In this document: piece by piece, positions 6,865 through 14,503 of the stretch | Layout of the letters: each line of letters starts with the position of its first letter | Numbering within the stretch: position 1 is the stretch's first letter | Source of the DNA: Acinetobacter sp. ANC 3832 | GTDB taxonomy: Bacteria > Pseudomonadota > Gammaproteobacteria > Pseudomonadales > Moraxellaceae | Assembly: GCF_002135415.1 (NCBI RefSeq) | Contig: NZ_NEGJ01000003.1 | Location: 1-64,000, forward strand | Direction of reading: 5' to 3' | Length of the DNA stretch: 64,000 bases | Made by a program: the position numbers and the translations under genes | The notes under the pieces: generated by a model | Databases searched by the model: none | Seen by the model: only the letters and a program-made list of their open reading frames with translations | Told to the model about the DNA's origin: nothing

Positions 6865-7865
6865 ATTGAACTAATTTCGCTAGCTGTTGGATTGTAATAA
6901 GTATTAATTAATATCCCTGCTGTCTTGTGACCCGTAATTTTCATTAATATCTCAATTGGTACTTTTCTCAACTTAACAAGTCTTGTGATACCCTCGTGTC
7001 TTGTATCGTGAAAATGCAGATCATTAATCCCTAATTTTTTTATTCTATTTCCAAACATATTTTGAAACGTACTATTTTTCATATCAATTAATTTATTTGT
7101 GCCATTTGGTTTAATTAGTTTCAGTAAATCTTTAGCACTTTGCAACAATGGAACATCTCTATAGTCACCATTCTTTGTTTCTGCTAAATGAATGTAATCA
7201 TCAAATATATTTGATCTTTCGATATTTAGAATCTCTCCCTGCCTCATTGTTGTTTCAATAGCAAATAAAAAGGCCCAAGCAATGAAGTGCTGGTCACACG
7301 TTGGGATTTGCCCTCGCGCATAATCATGAGCCTGTAATATCAAATCAATTTCGAATTCATTAATACGTCGATTTCTTGATTTTGGCTGCGGTGGTTTGCT
7401 AATCAGAGAAAAAGGATTGTTGTCTATTAAAAATAATTCTTTTTGAGCGTAGGTAAAAATTGCAGAGAATAAAGAAACGTCTCGTAGTACCGTTCCAGTG
7501 CTCACATCTTTTAATCTCAGATTTCGCCACTCTGTGAGAATTTGAGGTGTTATGTCATGCACTGACATTTCAGCAATATCTAGGAAGTTCTTTATGAAGT
7601 GGTTTATAGATACTTTTATGGTTCTTGATGATTTTTTATGTTTGCCAATTTCTTCATAATATTTATGCATTAATACTGAGAGTGGAAAGTGAGGTTTAAC
7701 ATCACCCTTGCTCTCGCTTTTCTCTGTCTTTAACTCTAATAGCTTGAGCATGGCCCATTGTTCACATTCTTTTTCTGTATCTCTTGTGGCGCTTATCCGC
7801 TTCCCATTAAACATTAACTCAATGCGAAATGCTTCACCACGTTTTCGAGCTTTTGGGAGTTTCAT
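6846..7865 (-). CDS. Tyrosine-type prophage integrase
   Basis: 339 residues, the usual phage integrase length. The N-terminus (RKRGEAFRIELMFNGKRIS) is the arm-site-binding fold, residues about 60-160 are the SAM-like core-binding domain, and the catalytic domain follows. Active-site residues visible: Arg208 (TTMRQGE), Lys231, His286 and Arg289 (FHDTRH), His313 (TGH) and the nucleophile Tyr323 or Tyr324 (NTYYNP). It integrates and, with an excisionase, excises the prophage. Its 3' end faces the phage genes, so the attachment site should lie to the right of its start, beyond 7865. Intact. Confidence 0.93.
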   Translation of the reverse strand: MKLPKARKRGEAFRIELMFNGKRISATRDTEKECEQWAMLKLLELKTEKSESKGDVKPHFPLSVLMHKYYEEIGKHKKSSRTIKVSINHFIKNFLDIAEMSVHDITPQILTEWRNLRLKDVSTGTVLRDVSLFSAIFTYAQKELFLIDNNPFSLISKPPQPKSRNRRINEFEIDLILQAHDYARGQIPTCDQHFIAWAFLFAIETTMRQGEILNIERSNIFDDYIHLAETKNGDYRDVPLLQSAKDLLKLIKPNGTNKLIDMKNSTFQNMFGNRIKKLGINDLHFHDTRHEGITRLVKLRKVPIEILMKITGHKTAGILINTYYNPTASEISSMLNESN

Positions 7866-7866
7866 T

Positions 7867-7937
7867 CTTGGCGTAATCTTGGCGTAAAGAGTTGGACATT
7901 TTAACGTAAATTATGTCCATTATGGATAATATGTCCA
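7867..7937. repeat. Repeats upstream of the integrase (possible arm-type or regulatory sites)
   Basis: Directly before the integrase start is a tandem direct repeat CTTGGCGTAA (7867-7876 and 7878-7887, period 11). Next come three copies of a TGTCCA-containing motif: TTGGACAT (7892-7899, inverted), ATGTCCA (7913-7919) and ATGTCCA (7931-7937). Helically phased short repeats beside an integrase are typical of integrase or excisionase arm sites, but they could equally be operators of the integrase promoter. Confidence 0.45.
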
Positions 7938-8047
7938 ATTATATGCAAAGAACCATTTTAAAACTCTTGTTAAAAATCTTAATTAATAATCATAAGTTAT
8001 TGTTATTAATGATTAAATGTTAAAATATTGTTAAATATACTTAATTT

Positions 8048-8083
8048 ATGGTTAAGTGTCATAGCACTTAACCATGGGGCTTT
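8048..8083 (+). repeat. Inverted repeat near the presumed prophage edge
   Basis: An 11-base perfect inverted repeat, ATGGTTAAGTG / CACTTAACCAT (8048-8058 and 8065-8075), is followed by GGGGCTTTTTAA. It looks like a weak rightward terminator and lies in a very AT-rich stretch (7940-8050) rich in GTTAAA words. It is a candidate for the phage-chromosome junction area; no tRNA or other classical target was found. Confidence 0.4.
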
Positions 8084-8130
8084 TTAATGTCTGAATAAAA
8101 GCTTTTTCAATTCAGCTTTACATTTTTCTA

Positions 8131-8346
8131 TTACTCTATGTCATGCACCCAATTTTTGGCTTGTTGATCCGTCGTTGTTTCGCAGACGTAGTAATAGTCA
8201 TTCCGTGAATCTGGATGAAAAACTTCAAGTTTACGATAGGTCACTTTTTTTGACTTCTCAACACATTCAAAGCTTTCACCTTGATCTTTTATAGCTGATC
8301 CATTTAGAAAACCACCAATACATAAAAATCGAGTTTGTTTCGCCAT
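8131..8346 (-). CDS. Small protein of unknown function next to the nuclease operon
   Basis: 71 residues, MAKQTRFLCIGGFLNGSAIK onward, with a hydrophilic remainder ending KNWVHDIE. A glycine-rich start and several aromatic residues (NDYYYVCE) suggest a small beta-rich domain. It lies 69 bases downstream of the 111-residue gene in the same direction and may belong to that block. No family recognised. It sits between the integrase and the nuclease, so it may be phage- or island-borne. Confidence 0.5.
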   Translation of the reverse strand: MAKQTRFLCIGGFLNGSAIKDQGESFECVEKSKKVTYRKLEVFHPDSRNDYYYVCETTTDQQAKNWVHDIE

Positions 8347-8415
8347 TTTTCAATCAACTTTTTATATCACTAAATCAGGCGGTGATTAAACGACGTATTG
8401 ATTCATCTGTAAAGA

Positions 8416-8751
8416 TTAGCTTCGATAATGTGGATCTTTTTTCCAAATTACTTCATCAAAATTAAGCTCAAAAAATACCGCGATTTGTTGAGCAATTCTC
8501 TTTTTAAAGAGTTTGGCGTCCATATAGACTATCGTTTTATTGCTTAGGCTATTATAAATGACACGACCTCGTGGAATCTCTTCATATTCTTTATGTCGTA
8601 ACTCAGCAATTTGACTTCTAAGCTCTTCCCAATAATTAACATGAACATAAGCACTATCAATCAGACCAAGTGAATCTTGCTCGGATAGTTTAAAATCATG
8701 TGCAATGCCAACGATTTGGTTTTGATAACACCAAAAGATGCCGATTTTCAT
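8416..8751 (-). CDS. Unknown protein coupled to a PD-(D/E)XK nuclease
   Basis: 111 residues, MKIGIFWCYQNQIVGIAHDF onward, with the conserved-looking centre YEEIPRGRVIYN and the ending VIWKKDPHYRS. Its start codon overlaps the stop of the nuclease gene by four bases (ATGA), so the two are translationally coupled and very probably act together. There is no signal peptide or membrane segment. I do not recognise a characterised domain. It could be a regulator, partner or neutralising protein of the nuclease; the sequence does not decide. Confidence 0.6.
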   Translation of the reverse strand: MKIGIFWCYQNQIVGIAHDFKLSEQDSLGLIDSAYVHVNYWEELRSQIAELRHKEYEEIPRGRVIYNSLSNKTIVYMDAKLFKKRIAQQIAVFFELNFDEVIWKKDPHYRS

Positions 8752-10007
8752 TTTTTTATTATTAAATCCAACTCTCTTAGACGTTCATTAATAAAATCAT
8801 TTAAAAAAATATTATTTTGAGTAGTTAGTAATTTAAAAGCATCACCTGAAAAGCCACGTAAATTTCCAATAGAATGACTAATCCAAGAATTTGGTATTTT
8901 TTTCCAAGGACCTCTCACCGCCCATGTTGGGAAAAGTTGTTGAATATGCTCAATAGATAAATTTTCATTTTCTTTTAAAACAATACCATAGTGGAAATAA
9001 TCTGTAGCAGCAACAAATAAAAATGTGATATTTGGATTAATTTTACTTTGTAAAACACAACCAATTACATCTCTATTTTGTGCTAAATTTTTACTACTAA
9101 GTTGCTCAAACCATTTTTGACAATTTTTAATATTATATTTAATATTTAAAAAGGCATCTGTATTCGAGTCCAAAAATTCGCCCGTTTCCATAATCATATT
9201 TTTTATATATTCAAATAAGTTATAAAGTAATTTTCCTCGATACTCACTACTGCTATATTCATCCGAAATTTTCTTGATTGCCTCTAATTCATTTGGTTTA
9301 ACATCAATAAGCATTTTCTGTAATTCCTTCTTTCCTGTGATTAACTCACATGTTAGCATTTTCAACAAGTTGATATACTGTCGAATTGCTGCTACAAGAT
9401 TTGATGCTTTACCAGTAGCAGATTGGATATTCTCCAACCATAGAATAATATCTGTTTGATAGCTCAAGCATTTCAAATATATATTTTTTTGATTTGCATC
9501 ATCATCCAAGAAATACTTTCCATCTATATTTTTTATATTGCCTAATGAAAATTGACTTGGCTCTTTACCATCTAATGTCAAATAAATCATAAATGGTTGC
9601 TTCTTCATACTTTCACAATATTCATAATACCTACTCAATTGTTTAGCTTGATCTTCGGCATAAATTTTATTTTCAATAATTAAAATTTGTGTTTTATTTG
9701 AAATGATTAAATCAATTTGACCATAATTTTTATTTTTATTGACAACACGTTGCTCCTTTTTTATCTGAACGAACTCATCCAGAATAAATTCAGGACAAAA
9801 AGAGTCAATAAATATTTTTAAAAATAAATCTCTTTGACCATGTGAGCCACGTGGATCTAATAACTCCTTTAATATTGGAGTATGTGTAAAAACCTCACTG
9901 CTTCCCATACCAGATATTTTTAGTAAATTAAAATCATTTCCATGACTTCTATTTGTTTCGATTAGCCCTATCGTTTCGGCTATTAATTTTTTTATATATT
10001 CTTGCAT
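8748..10007 (-). CDS. PD-(D/E)XK nuclease family protein, function unknown
   Basis: 419 residues from the ATG at 10007; the frame can be extended to a TTG at 10019, but the ATG is preferred. The N-terminal third has the layout of the PDDEXK_4 family (PF14281 as I recall it): SEVFTHTPILKELLDPRGSH, then the nuclease core GQIDLII (Asp99) and LIIENKIYAEDQ (Glu112-x-Lys114), with the trailing QLSRYYEY. The remaining 280 residues are helical and unassigned. Such proteins are soluble DNases by fold; many sit in mobile or defence loci, but no activity is established for most. It is AT-rich beside acnB, coupled to a 111-residue gene, and lies next to a prophage end, so horizontal origin is likely. Confidence 0.72.
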   Translation of the reverse strand: MQEYIKKLIAETIGLIETNRSHGNDFNLLKISGMGSSEVFTHTPILKELLDPRGSHGQRDLFLKIFIDSFCPEFILDEFVQIKKEQRVVNKNKNYGQIDLIISNKTQILIIENKIYAEDQAKQLSRYYEYCESMKKQPFMIYLTLDGKEPSQFSLGNIKNIDGKYFLDDDANQKNIYLKCLSYQTDIILWLENIQSATGKASNLVAAIRQYINLLKMLTCELITGKKELQKMLIDVKPNELEAIKKISDEYSSSEYRGKLLYNLFEYIKNMIMETGEFLDSNTDAFLNIKYNIKNCQKWFEQLSSKNLAQNRDVIGCVLQSKINPNITFLFVAATDYFHYGIVLKENENLSIEHIQQLFPTWAVRGPWKKIPNSWISHSIGNLRGFSGDAFKLLTTQNNIFLNDFINERLRELDLIIKK

Positions 10008-10020
10008 TTTATTATCCAAA

Positions 10021-10050
10021 AAATAAGGGCTGAATAATCAGCCCTTATTT
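10021..10050. terminator. Strong bidirectional terminator just before the nuclease gene
   Basis: A perfect 13-base stem, AAATAAGGGCTGA / TCAGCCCTTATTT, with a four-base loop; on the minus strand it runs into TTTTTT. It ends transcription coming out of acnB only 13 bases before the nuclease start codon. Confidence 0.85.
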
Positions 10051-10076
10051 TATACCGCTTATTACTTAATTTTCAA
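10049..10076 (-). promoter_or_regulatory. Promoter for the nuclease operon overlapping the terminator
   Basis: On the minus strand TTGAAA (10076-10071), a 16-base spacer and TATAAA (10054-10049) form a good sigma-70 promoter. Its start site would fall near 10042, inside the first arm of the terminator hairpin. Transcripts made here would lack most of that arm and escape termination, while read-through from acnB would be stopped. Inferred from sequence only. Confidence 0.5.
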
Positions 10077-10077
10077 A

Positions 10078-10137
10078 GCAAATCATAGATTTGCTCTTGC
10101 GCTAGGGAAAAGCCTTTCGGCTTTTCTTTGTCCTAGC
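10078..10137 (-). terminator. Two further hairpins downstream of acnB
   Basis: Directly after the acnB stop is a nested hairpin, GCTAGG/CCTAGC outside and AAAAGCC/GGCTTTT inside (10101-10137), then a 7-base stem GCAAATC/GATTTGC (10078-10094). With the terminator at 10021-10050 they make three consecutive hairpins at the end of acnB. Confidence 0.6.
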
Positions 10138-10140
10138 TCA

Positions 10141-12780
10141 TTAAGTCAATTGAGCAGCAACAATTTTCTTGGTATCAACTTTCGCAGCAGCGTCAGTATA
10201 GTCGCTCATTTTGTCGAAGCTTAAGTATTGATAGATGTCAGCAGACATGCTGTCAATTTGAGCTGCATATTGTTGATATTCTTCTGGGCTTGGTAATTTA
10301 CCAAGTACAGCAGCAACAGATGCAAGTTCAGCAGACGCTAAATAAACGTTAGCACCTTGACCTAAACGGTTCGGGAAGTTACGCGTAGAAGTCGAAACAC
10401 AAGTTGTGTTCGGTGCTACTCGTGCTTGGTTACCCATACACAATGAACAACCTGGCATTTCAGTACGCGCGCCAGCTTTACCATAAATGTTATAGAAACC
10501 TTCTTCCATCAATTGACGTTCGTCCATACGCGTCGGTGGAGCAATCCACAAACGAGTTGACAATACGCCACCAGGAACTTTCTCTAACAACTTACCAGTT
10601 GCGCGGAAGTGACCGATGTTTGTCATACATGAACCAACGAATACTTCGTCAATTTTCACGCCTTGAACGTCAGAAAGAAGTTTTGCATCATCTGGATCGT
10701 TCGGGCAGCAAAGAACAGGTTCTTTAATGTCAGCAAGGTCAATTTCATATACTTTCGTATATTCAGCATCAGCATCAGCTTGAAGAAGTGATGGGTTTGC
10801 TAACCATTTTTCCATGTTTTCTACACGGCGCGCCATTGTACGAGCATCGCCATAACCTTCAGAAATCATCCATTTCAACATCGTAATGTTTGATTTAAGG
10901 TATTCAGCAACTTTCTCTTCAGAAAGTGTGATCGAACAACCGGCAGCAGAACGTTCAGCAGAAGCATCAGAAAGTTCGAATGCTTGCTCAACAGTAAGGT
11001 CCGTTTCCATTTCACGTAAGTCGATCTCAAGGATACGACCAGAGAAAATGTTTTTCTTACCTTTCTTCTCTACAGTTAAATCACCCGCTTGAATCGCGTA
11101 GTAAGGAATTGCATGTACAAGGTCACGTAGTGTGATACCAGGTTGCATTTTACCTTTGAACTTAACAAGGATTGATTCAGGCATATCAAGTGGCATAACA
11201 CCAGTTGCTGCAGCAAATGCGACAAGACCAGAACCTGCAGGGAAAGAAATACCAATTGGGAAACGAGTATGTGAGTCACCACCTGTACCAACGGTATCAG
11301 GCATTAACATACGGTTTAACCAAGAGTGAATAATACCGTCACCTGGGCGTAAAGATACACCACCACGGTTCATGATGAAATCAGGAAGCGAGTGTTGCAT
11401 TTGAACGTCAATTGGTTTTGGATATGCAGCTGTGTGGCAGAAAGATTGCATCACAAGATCAGCAGAGAAACCTAGGCAAGCCAAGTCTTTCAATTCGTCA
11501 CGTGTCATTGGACCTGTCGTATCTTGCGATCCAACAGTTGTCATCTTCGGTTCACAGTAAGTACCTGGAAGTACACCTTGACCTTCTGGAAGACCACAAG
11601 CGCGACCCACCATTTTCTGTGCTTGAGTAAAGCCTTTGCCAGTAGCAGCAGGCTGAACAGGAACACGGAATAATGTAGAAACTGGAAGACCTAAAGCTTC
11701 ACGCGCTTTAGTGGTCAAACCACGACCAACGATCAAGTTGATACGACCACCCGCACGAACTTCGTCAAGAAGTACTGGTGTTTTCAATTCAGATTCAGCG
11801 ATGACAGCGCCATCTTTCAATGCAGTTACTTTTGCAGCAGCATGATCAATTTTAAGAACGATTTCATCGCCCATGTTCATGTTTGCAACATCAATTTCTA
11901 CAGGTAATGCACCAGCATCTTCCATAGTATTGAAGAAAATCGGTGCGATTTTAGAACCTAAGCAATAACCGCCGTCTTTTTTGTTCGGGATGTGTGGAAT
12001 GTCATCACCAAAGAACCAAAGAACCGAGTTAGTTGCAGATTTACGGCTCGAACCTGTACCTACAACGTCACCTACGTAAGCAACTTGGTTGCCTTTCGCG
12101 ATCAATTCTTTAATTTGGTTCAGTGGACCCACCTCACCAGGAACTTCTGGGTTAATCCCATCACGTACGTTTTTCAACATTGCATTTGCATGTAATGGAA
12201 TATCTGGACGGCTCCAAGCGTCTTGTGCAGGTGACAAGTCGTCTGTGTTTGTTTCGCCAGTTACTTTGAAAACAGTGAGTTTGATTTCTTCAGGAACATC
12301 TTTACGGCTAGTGAACCATTCAGCATCTGCCCAAGACTGCATAACAGACTTAGCATTTACGTTACCTGCTTTTGCTTTATCAGCTACGTCATGGAACGCA
12401 TCGAATACAAGTAAAGTTTTTTTCAATGCTTCAGCAGCAAGCTCAGCAAGAACTGCATCATCAAGCAATGTCACTAAAGGCGCTACGTTATAACCACCAA
12501 GCATTGTGCCAAGTAAATAAACAGCACGTTCTTTAGAAACTAATGGAGAAGTCGCTTCACCTTTTGCAACAGCAGACAAGAAAGCAGCTTTAACATAAGC
12601 AGCTTGGTCTACACCTGCAGGAATACGGTTTTCAAGCAAATCTACTAAGAAAGCCTCTTCGCCCGCTGGCGGGTTTTTTAATAGTTCAACGAGCTCAGCT
12701 GTTTGAGCATCATCTAGTGGCTTCGGTGGGACTCCGAGTGCGGCACGTTCTGCAACGTGTTGGCGGTAAGCTTCTAGCAC
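10141..12780 (-). CDS. acnB: Aconitate hydratase B
   Basis: 879 residues. It interconverts citrate and isocitrate in the TCA cycle and is cytoplasmic with a 4Fe-4S cluster. The start is a GTG at 12780, which gives the family N-terminus (M)LEAYRQHVAERAALG with an AGAGGA ribosome site 8 bases upstream; extending to 12858 adds residues not found in AcnB. The N-terminal HEAT-like domain, swivel domain (GDVVGTGSSRKSATNS) and catalytic domains follow in the AcnB order. Cluster cysteines are visible in VGSCMTNIGH and GCSLCMGNQ near the C-terminus. The length is close to the E. coli enzyme (865). It is monocistronic, with three hairpins behind it. Confidence 0.97.
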   Translation of the reverse strand: MLEAYRQHVAERAALGVPPKPLDDAQTAELVELLKNPPAGEEAFLVDLLENRIPAGVDQAAYVKAAFLSAVAKGEATSPLVSKERAVYLLGTMLGGYNVAPLVTLLDDAVLAELAAEALKKTLLVFDAFHDVADKAKAGNVNAKSVMQSWADAEWFTSRKDVPEEIKLTVFKVTGETNTDDLSPAQDAWSRPDIPLHANAMLKNVRDGINPEVPGEVGPLNQIKELIAKGNQVAYVGDVVGTGSSRKSATNSVLWFFGDDIPHIPNKKDGGYCLGSKIAPIFFNTMEDAGALPVEIDVANMNMGDEIVLKIDHAAAKVTALKDGAVIAESELKTPVLLDEVRAGGRINLIVGRGLTTKAREALGLPVSTLFRVPVQPAATGKGFTQAQKMVGRACGLPEGQGVLPGTYCEPKMTTVGSQDTTGPMTRDELKDLACLGFSADLVMQSFCHTAAYPKPIDVQMQHSLPDFIMNRGGVSLRPGDGIIHSWLNRMLMPDTVGTGGDSHTRFPIGISFPAGSGLVAFAAATGVMPLDMPESILVKFKGKMQPGITLRDLVHAIPYYAIQAGDLTVEKKGKKNIFSGRILEIDLREMETDLTVEQAFELSDASAERSAAGCSITLSEEKVAEYLKSNITMLKWMISEGYGDARTMARRVENMEKWLANPSLLQADADAEYTKVYEIDLADIKEPVLCCPNDPDDAKLLSDVQGVKIDEVFVGSCMTNIGHFRATGKLLEKVPGGVLSTRLWIAPPTRMDERQLMEEGFYNIYGKAGARTEMPGCSLCMGNQARVAPNTTCVSTSTRNFPNRLGQGANVYLASAELASVAAVLGKLPSPEEYQQYAAQIDSMSADIYQYLSFDKMSDYTDAAAKVDTKKIVAAQLT

Positions 12781-13077
12781 GGTGATATTCCTCTTTTTTA
12801 AAAAATTACTTGTGAATTCCAACTTATTAAAAGCTTCGCAAGTAATATGGACAGACAAATTTTACTAAAAATCAAGGCAAAAGTTAATGTAAAGATCGCA
12901 TTTAATCGTGATGACCATTATTTTTTAAATAAATACTCATCGCATAATCATATTAAACAACTTATTGAGCACCATCACTTTTCATTTGACGCCGAAAATC
13001 ACGAATCTTCAGTATATTTTGAATCAGCAATGTCTTTTAGCATCTTTTACATTACTTTTAACTTGGCTATGAACCGT
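12781..13077. other. acnB upstream region
   Basis: About 300 AT-rich bases between acnB and the next terminator. It should hold the acnB promoter; apart from the AGAGGA ribosome site at about 12789-12794 I see no clear operator or RNA structure. A rightward 94-codon frame here is not convincing. Confidence 0.35.
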
Positions 13078-13105
13078 AAAAAAGGCAACTCATGTTGCCC
13101 TTTTT
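13078..13105 (-). terminator. Terminator of the 89-residue gene
   Basis: Stem GGCAAC/GTTGCC with a four-base loop, followed on the minus strand by TTTTTT. It lies 22 bases after the stop of the gene at 13128-13397. Confidence 0.75.
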
Positions 13106-13127
13106 CTACTGTGCTGTACATTCCACC

Positions 13128-13397
13128 TTAGTGGACTGTGGTATTCATTTGATATTTTTTAAACTGCTCTCGACAACCTTCAAACTTCAATTGAATTTCA
13201 TCTTCGTGAAGCATAGCATGATCTGCACATGCAAATGAGATTTGCACCTGATATAACTTGGCTTGCTCATCAATCACTTGTTGAAGGACGACTTTGTCAC
13301 CTAAACTTAATACGTAGTGACTTCCACTAATAATCGCAACGCCTTGCTCTCCTTCTAAAAGCAAGTCTGCGTTATGTAAATATGCAACAACTTCCAT
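13128..13397 (-). CDS. Small conserved-looking protein of unknown function
   Basis: 89 residues, MEVVAYLHNADLLLEGEQGV onward, mostly beta-strand in character, followed by a helical, charged C-terminus (EGCREQFKKYQM). AAGGAGC lies just before the ATG. It has no signal peptide or membrane segment. Flanked by its own terminator and about 130 bases from the lipoprotein gene upstream. I do not recognise a domain. Confidence 0.65.
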   Translation of the reverse strand: MEVVAYLHNADLLLEGEQGVAIISGSHYVLSLGDKVVLQQVIDEQAKLYQVQISFACADHAMLHEDEIQLKFEGCREQFKKYQMNTTVH

Positions 13398-13517
13398 TTT
13401 TCAGCTCCTTGTACTTTTTATTTTCTATTTTAATATTTTATATAAGCTTTTCAGTTTTTATGCTAATCATTTTTTGTTTCATAAAATATTCAAATTCAAC
13501 TATTTCTAGATATAAAA

Positions 13518-13539
13518 AAACCGTTCATTAGAACGGTTT
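13518..13539 (-). terminator. Terminator overlapping the end of the lipoprotein gene
   Basis: Stem AAACCGTTC / GAACGGTTT with a four-base loop, followed on the minus strand by a T-run. The stop codon of the lipoprotein gene lies in the loop. Confidence 0.8.
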
Positions 13540-13902
13540 GTAATCTGGCATTTTTTTCGGATCATGCGGTGTCTTTACGCATTGCTCATAAGCCTCTTGT
13601 TTAAATTGTGCTTGTACAGCATCTTTATCCGCTTTTAACTCAGCATCTGGCATTGCATACACTTTTTCAAGATATTCTTTAACAAATCCTTTGGTGGTCG
13701 GATCTGTTACTTTATCTGCATATTCAACAGCTTCTTTATGCGTAATACCATTCTGACGATCTAGAACTAGTGTCCGAGCAGCATTACCGATACTAGTACA
13801 GTATCCTTGCCAAATTTCTTCAGGAGTCGCAGGTTTCTTTTCAGAACAGCCCGTCATTAATAAAACTGTACTTACAGCACTTAATATTACCAATTTTTTC
13901 AT
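13528..13902 (-). CDS. Small lipoprotein of unknown function
   Basis: 124 residues. The N-terminus is a lipoprotein signal, MKKLVILSAVSTVLLMTGC, with the lipobox LMTGC and the acylated cysteine at residue 19. Serine at +2 predicts outer-membrane sorting. The mature part is a charged, helical domain with two further cysteines (GYCTSIG, YEQCVK), which could form a disulfide in the periplasm. No enzyme motif seen. AGGAGA ribosome site just upstream. It ends inside its own terminator. Confidence 0.8.
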   Translation of the reverse strand: MKKLVILSAVSTVLLMTGCSEKKPATPEEIWQGYCTSIGNAARTLVLDRQNGITHKEAVEYADKVTDPTTKGFVKEYLEKVYAMPDAELKADKDAVQAQFKQEAYEQCVKTPHDPKKMPDYKPF

Positions 13903-14030
13903 TACATATCTCCTCGTGGCGATTATGATACTGAAAATGGAACTCTATGGGAGAATTATTTATGCTTTGATCAGAGGTAGAAGATCGTAATAAATCATTT
14001 TAGGCTCGTAATAATTTGCTTTATATAATT

Positions 14031-14420
14031 TTAAAATCCAAATTTGAACTTAAAAAACATAAAAAAATAGATAAATAATCCTAAAACTAAAATCGTGTGA
14101 TAAGTCAGAATCCAACTAATCGATTTAATTCTTTCTTTACTTTTATGGAAAATTTTCATCGATACAACTATATCGATAATCAAATGTACACCAATCAATA
14201 ATATGATAAAAATAAGTGCTTGTTTATCATCTTTAATCGGTTCATTAAAAAATTTAACCAGAATGAATAGCGGAATCAACAACAACATAAAAGGATGAAT
14301 CGCAAAGTAAACTTTACTCCATAAAAATTTATTCAATGGAATGTGGCTTAATTTTCCAATAAGGCTATTGATGCTAAAAAAGATAATCAAACTGATCATC
14401 AAAAATAATGGAAAGCTCAT
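14031..14420 (-). CDS. Small integral membrane protein of unknown function
   Basis: 129 residues with four predicted membrane segments (about 4-22, 40-58, 68-88 and 105-125) joined by short basic loops (KIFHKSKERIKS). It ends with a phenylalanine-rich tail (FMFFKFKFGF). No recognised family and no catalytic motif. It lies between the lipoprotein gene and tamB, with terminators on both sides, so it is probably expressed alone. Confidence 0.65.
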   Translation of the reverse strand: MSFPLFLMISLIIFFSINSLIGKLSHIPLNKFLWSKVYFAIHPFMLLLIPLFILVKFFNEPIKDDKQALIFIILLIGVHLIIDIVVSMKIFHKSKERIKSISWILTYHTILVLGLFIYFFMFFKFKFGF

Positions 14421-14459
14421 GAATGCACTCTGATTCTTATTATTGAATTTAAATTATAT

Positions 14460-14487
14460 AAAAAGAGCACCAAAAGTGCTCTTTTTA
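14460..14487 (-). terminator. Terminator of tamB
   Basis: Stem AAAAAGAGCAC / GTGCTCTTTTT with a five-base loop, 17 bases after the tamB stop; T-runs on both strands. Confidence 0.85.
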
Positions 14488-14503
14488 TTTTGGAAATAAT
14501 ATT

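Noticed and set aside
7866-8130. Search for a tRNA or other classical attachment target beside the integrase
   Set aside because: No cloverleaf or tRNA 3' end was recognised; the prophage boundary and att core cannot be set from this window because the other end lies outside it.
8131-10019. Assigning the nuclease block to a named defence system (restriction-modification, Gabija, etc.)
   Set aside because: No methylase, helicase, ATPase or other known partner is present; only the PD-(D/E)XK core can be supported.
10404-12493. Several rightward frames opposite acnB
   Set aside because: All are antisense shadows of a highly biased coding sequence, with no ribosome sites or domains.
12847-13131. 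A 94-codon rightward frame upstream of acnB
   Set aside because: It runs over the acnB start and through the terminator at 13078-13105 and has no recognisable domain or ribosome site.
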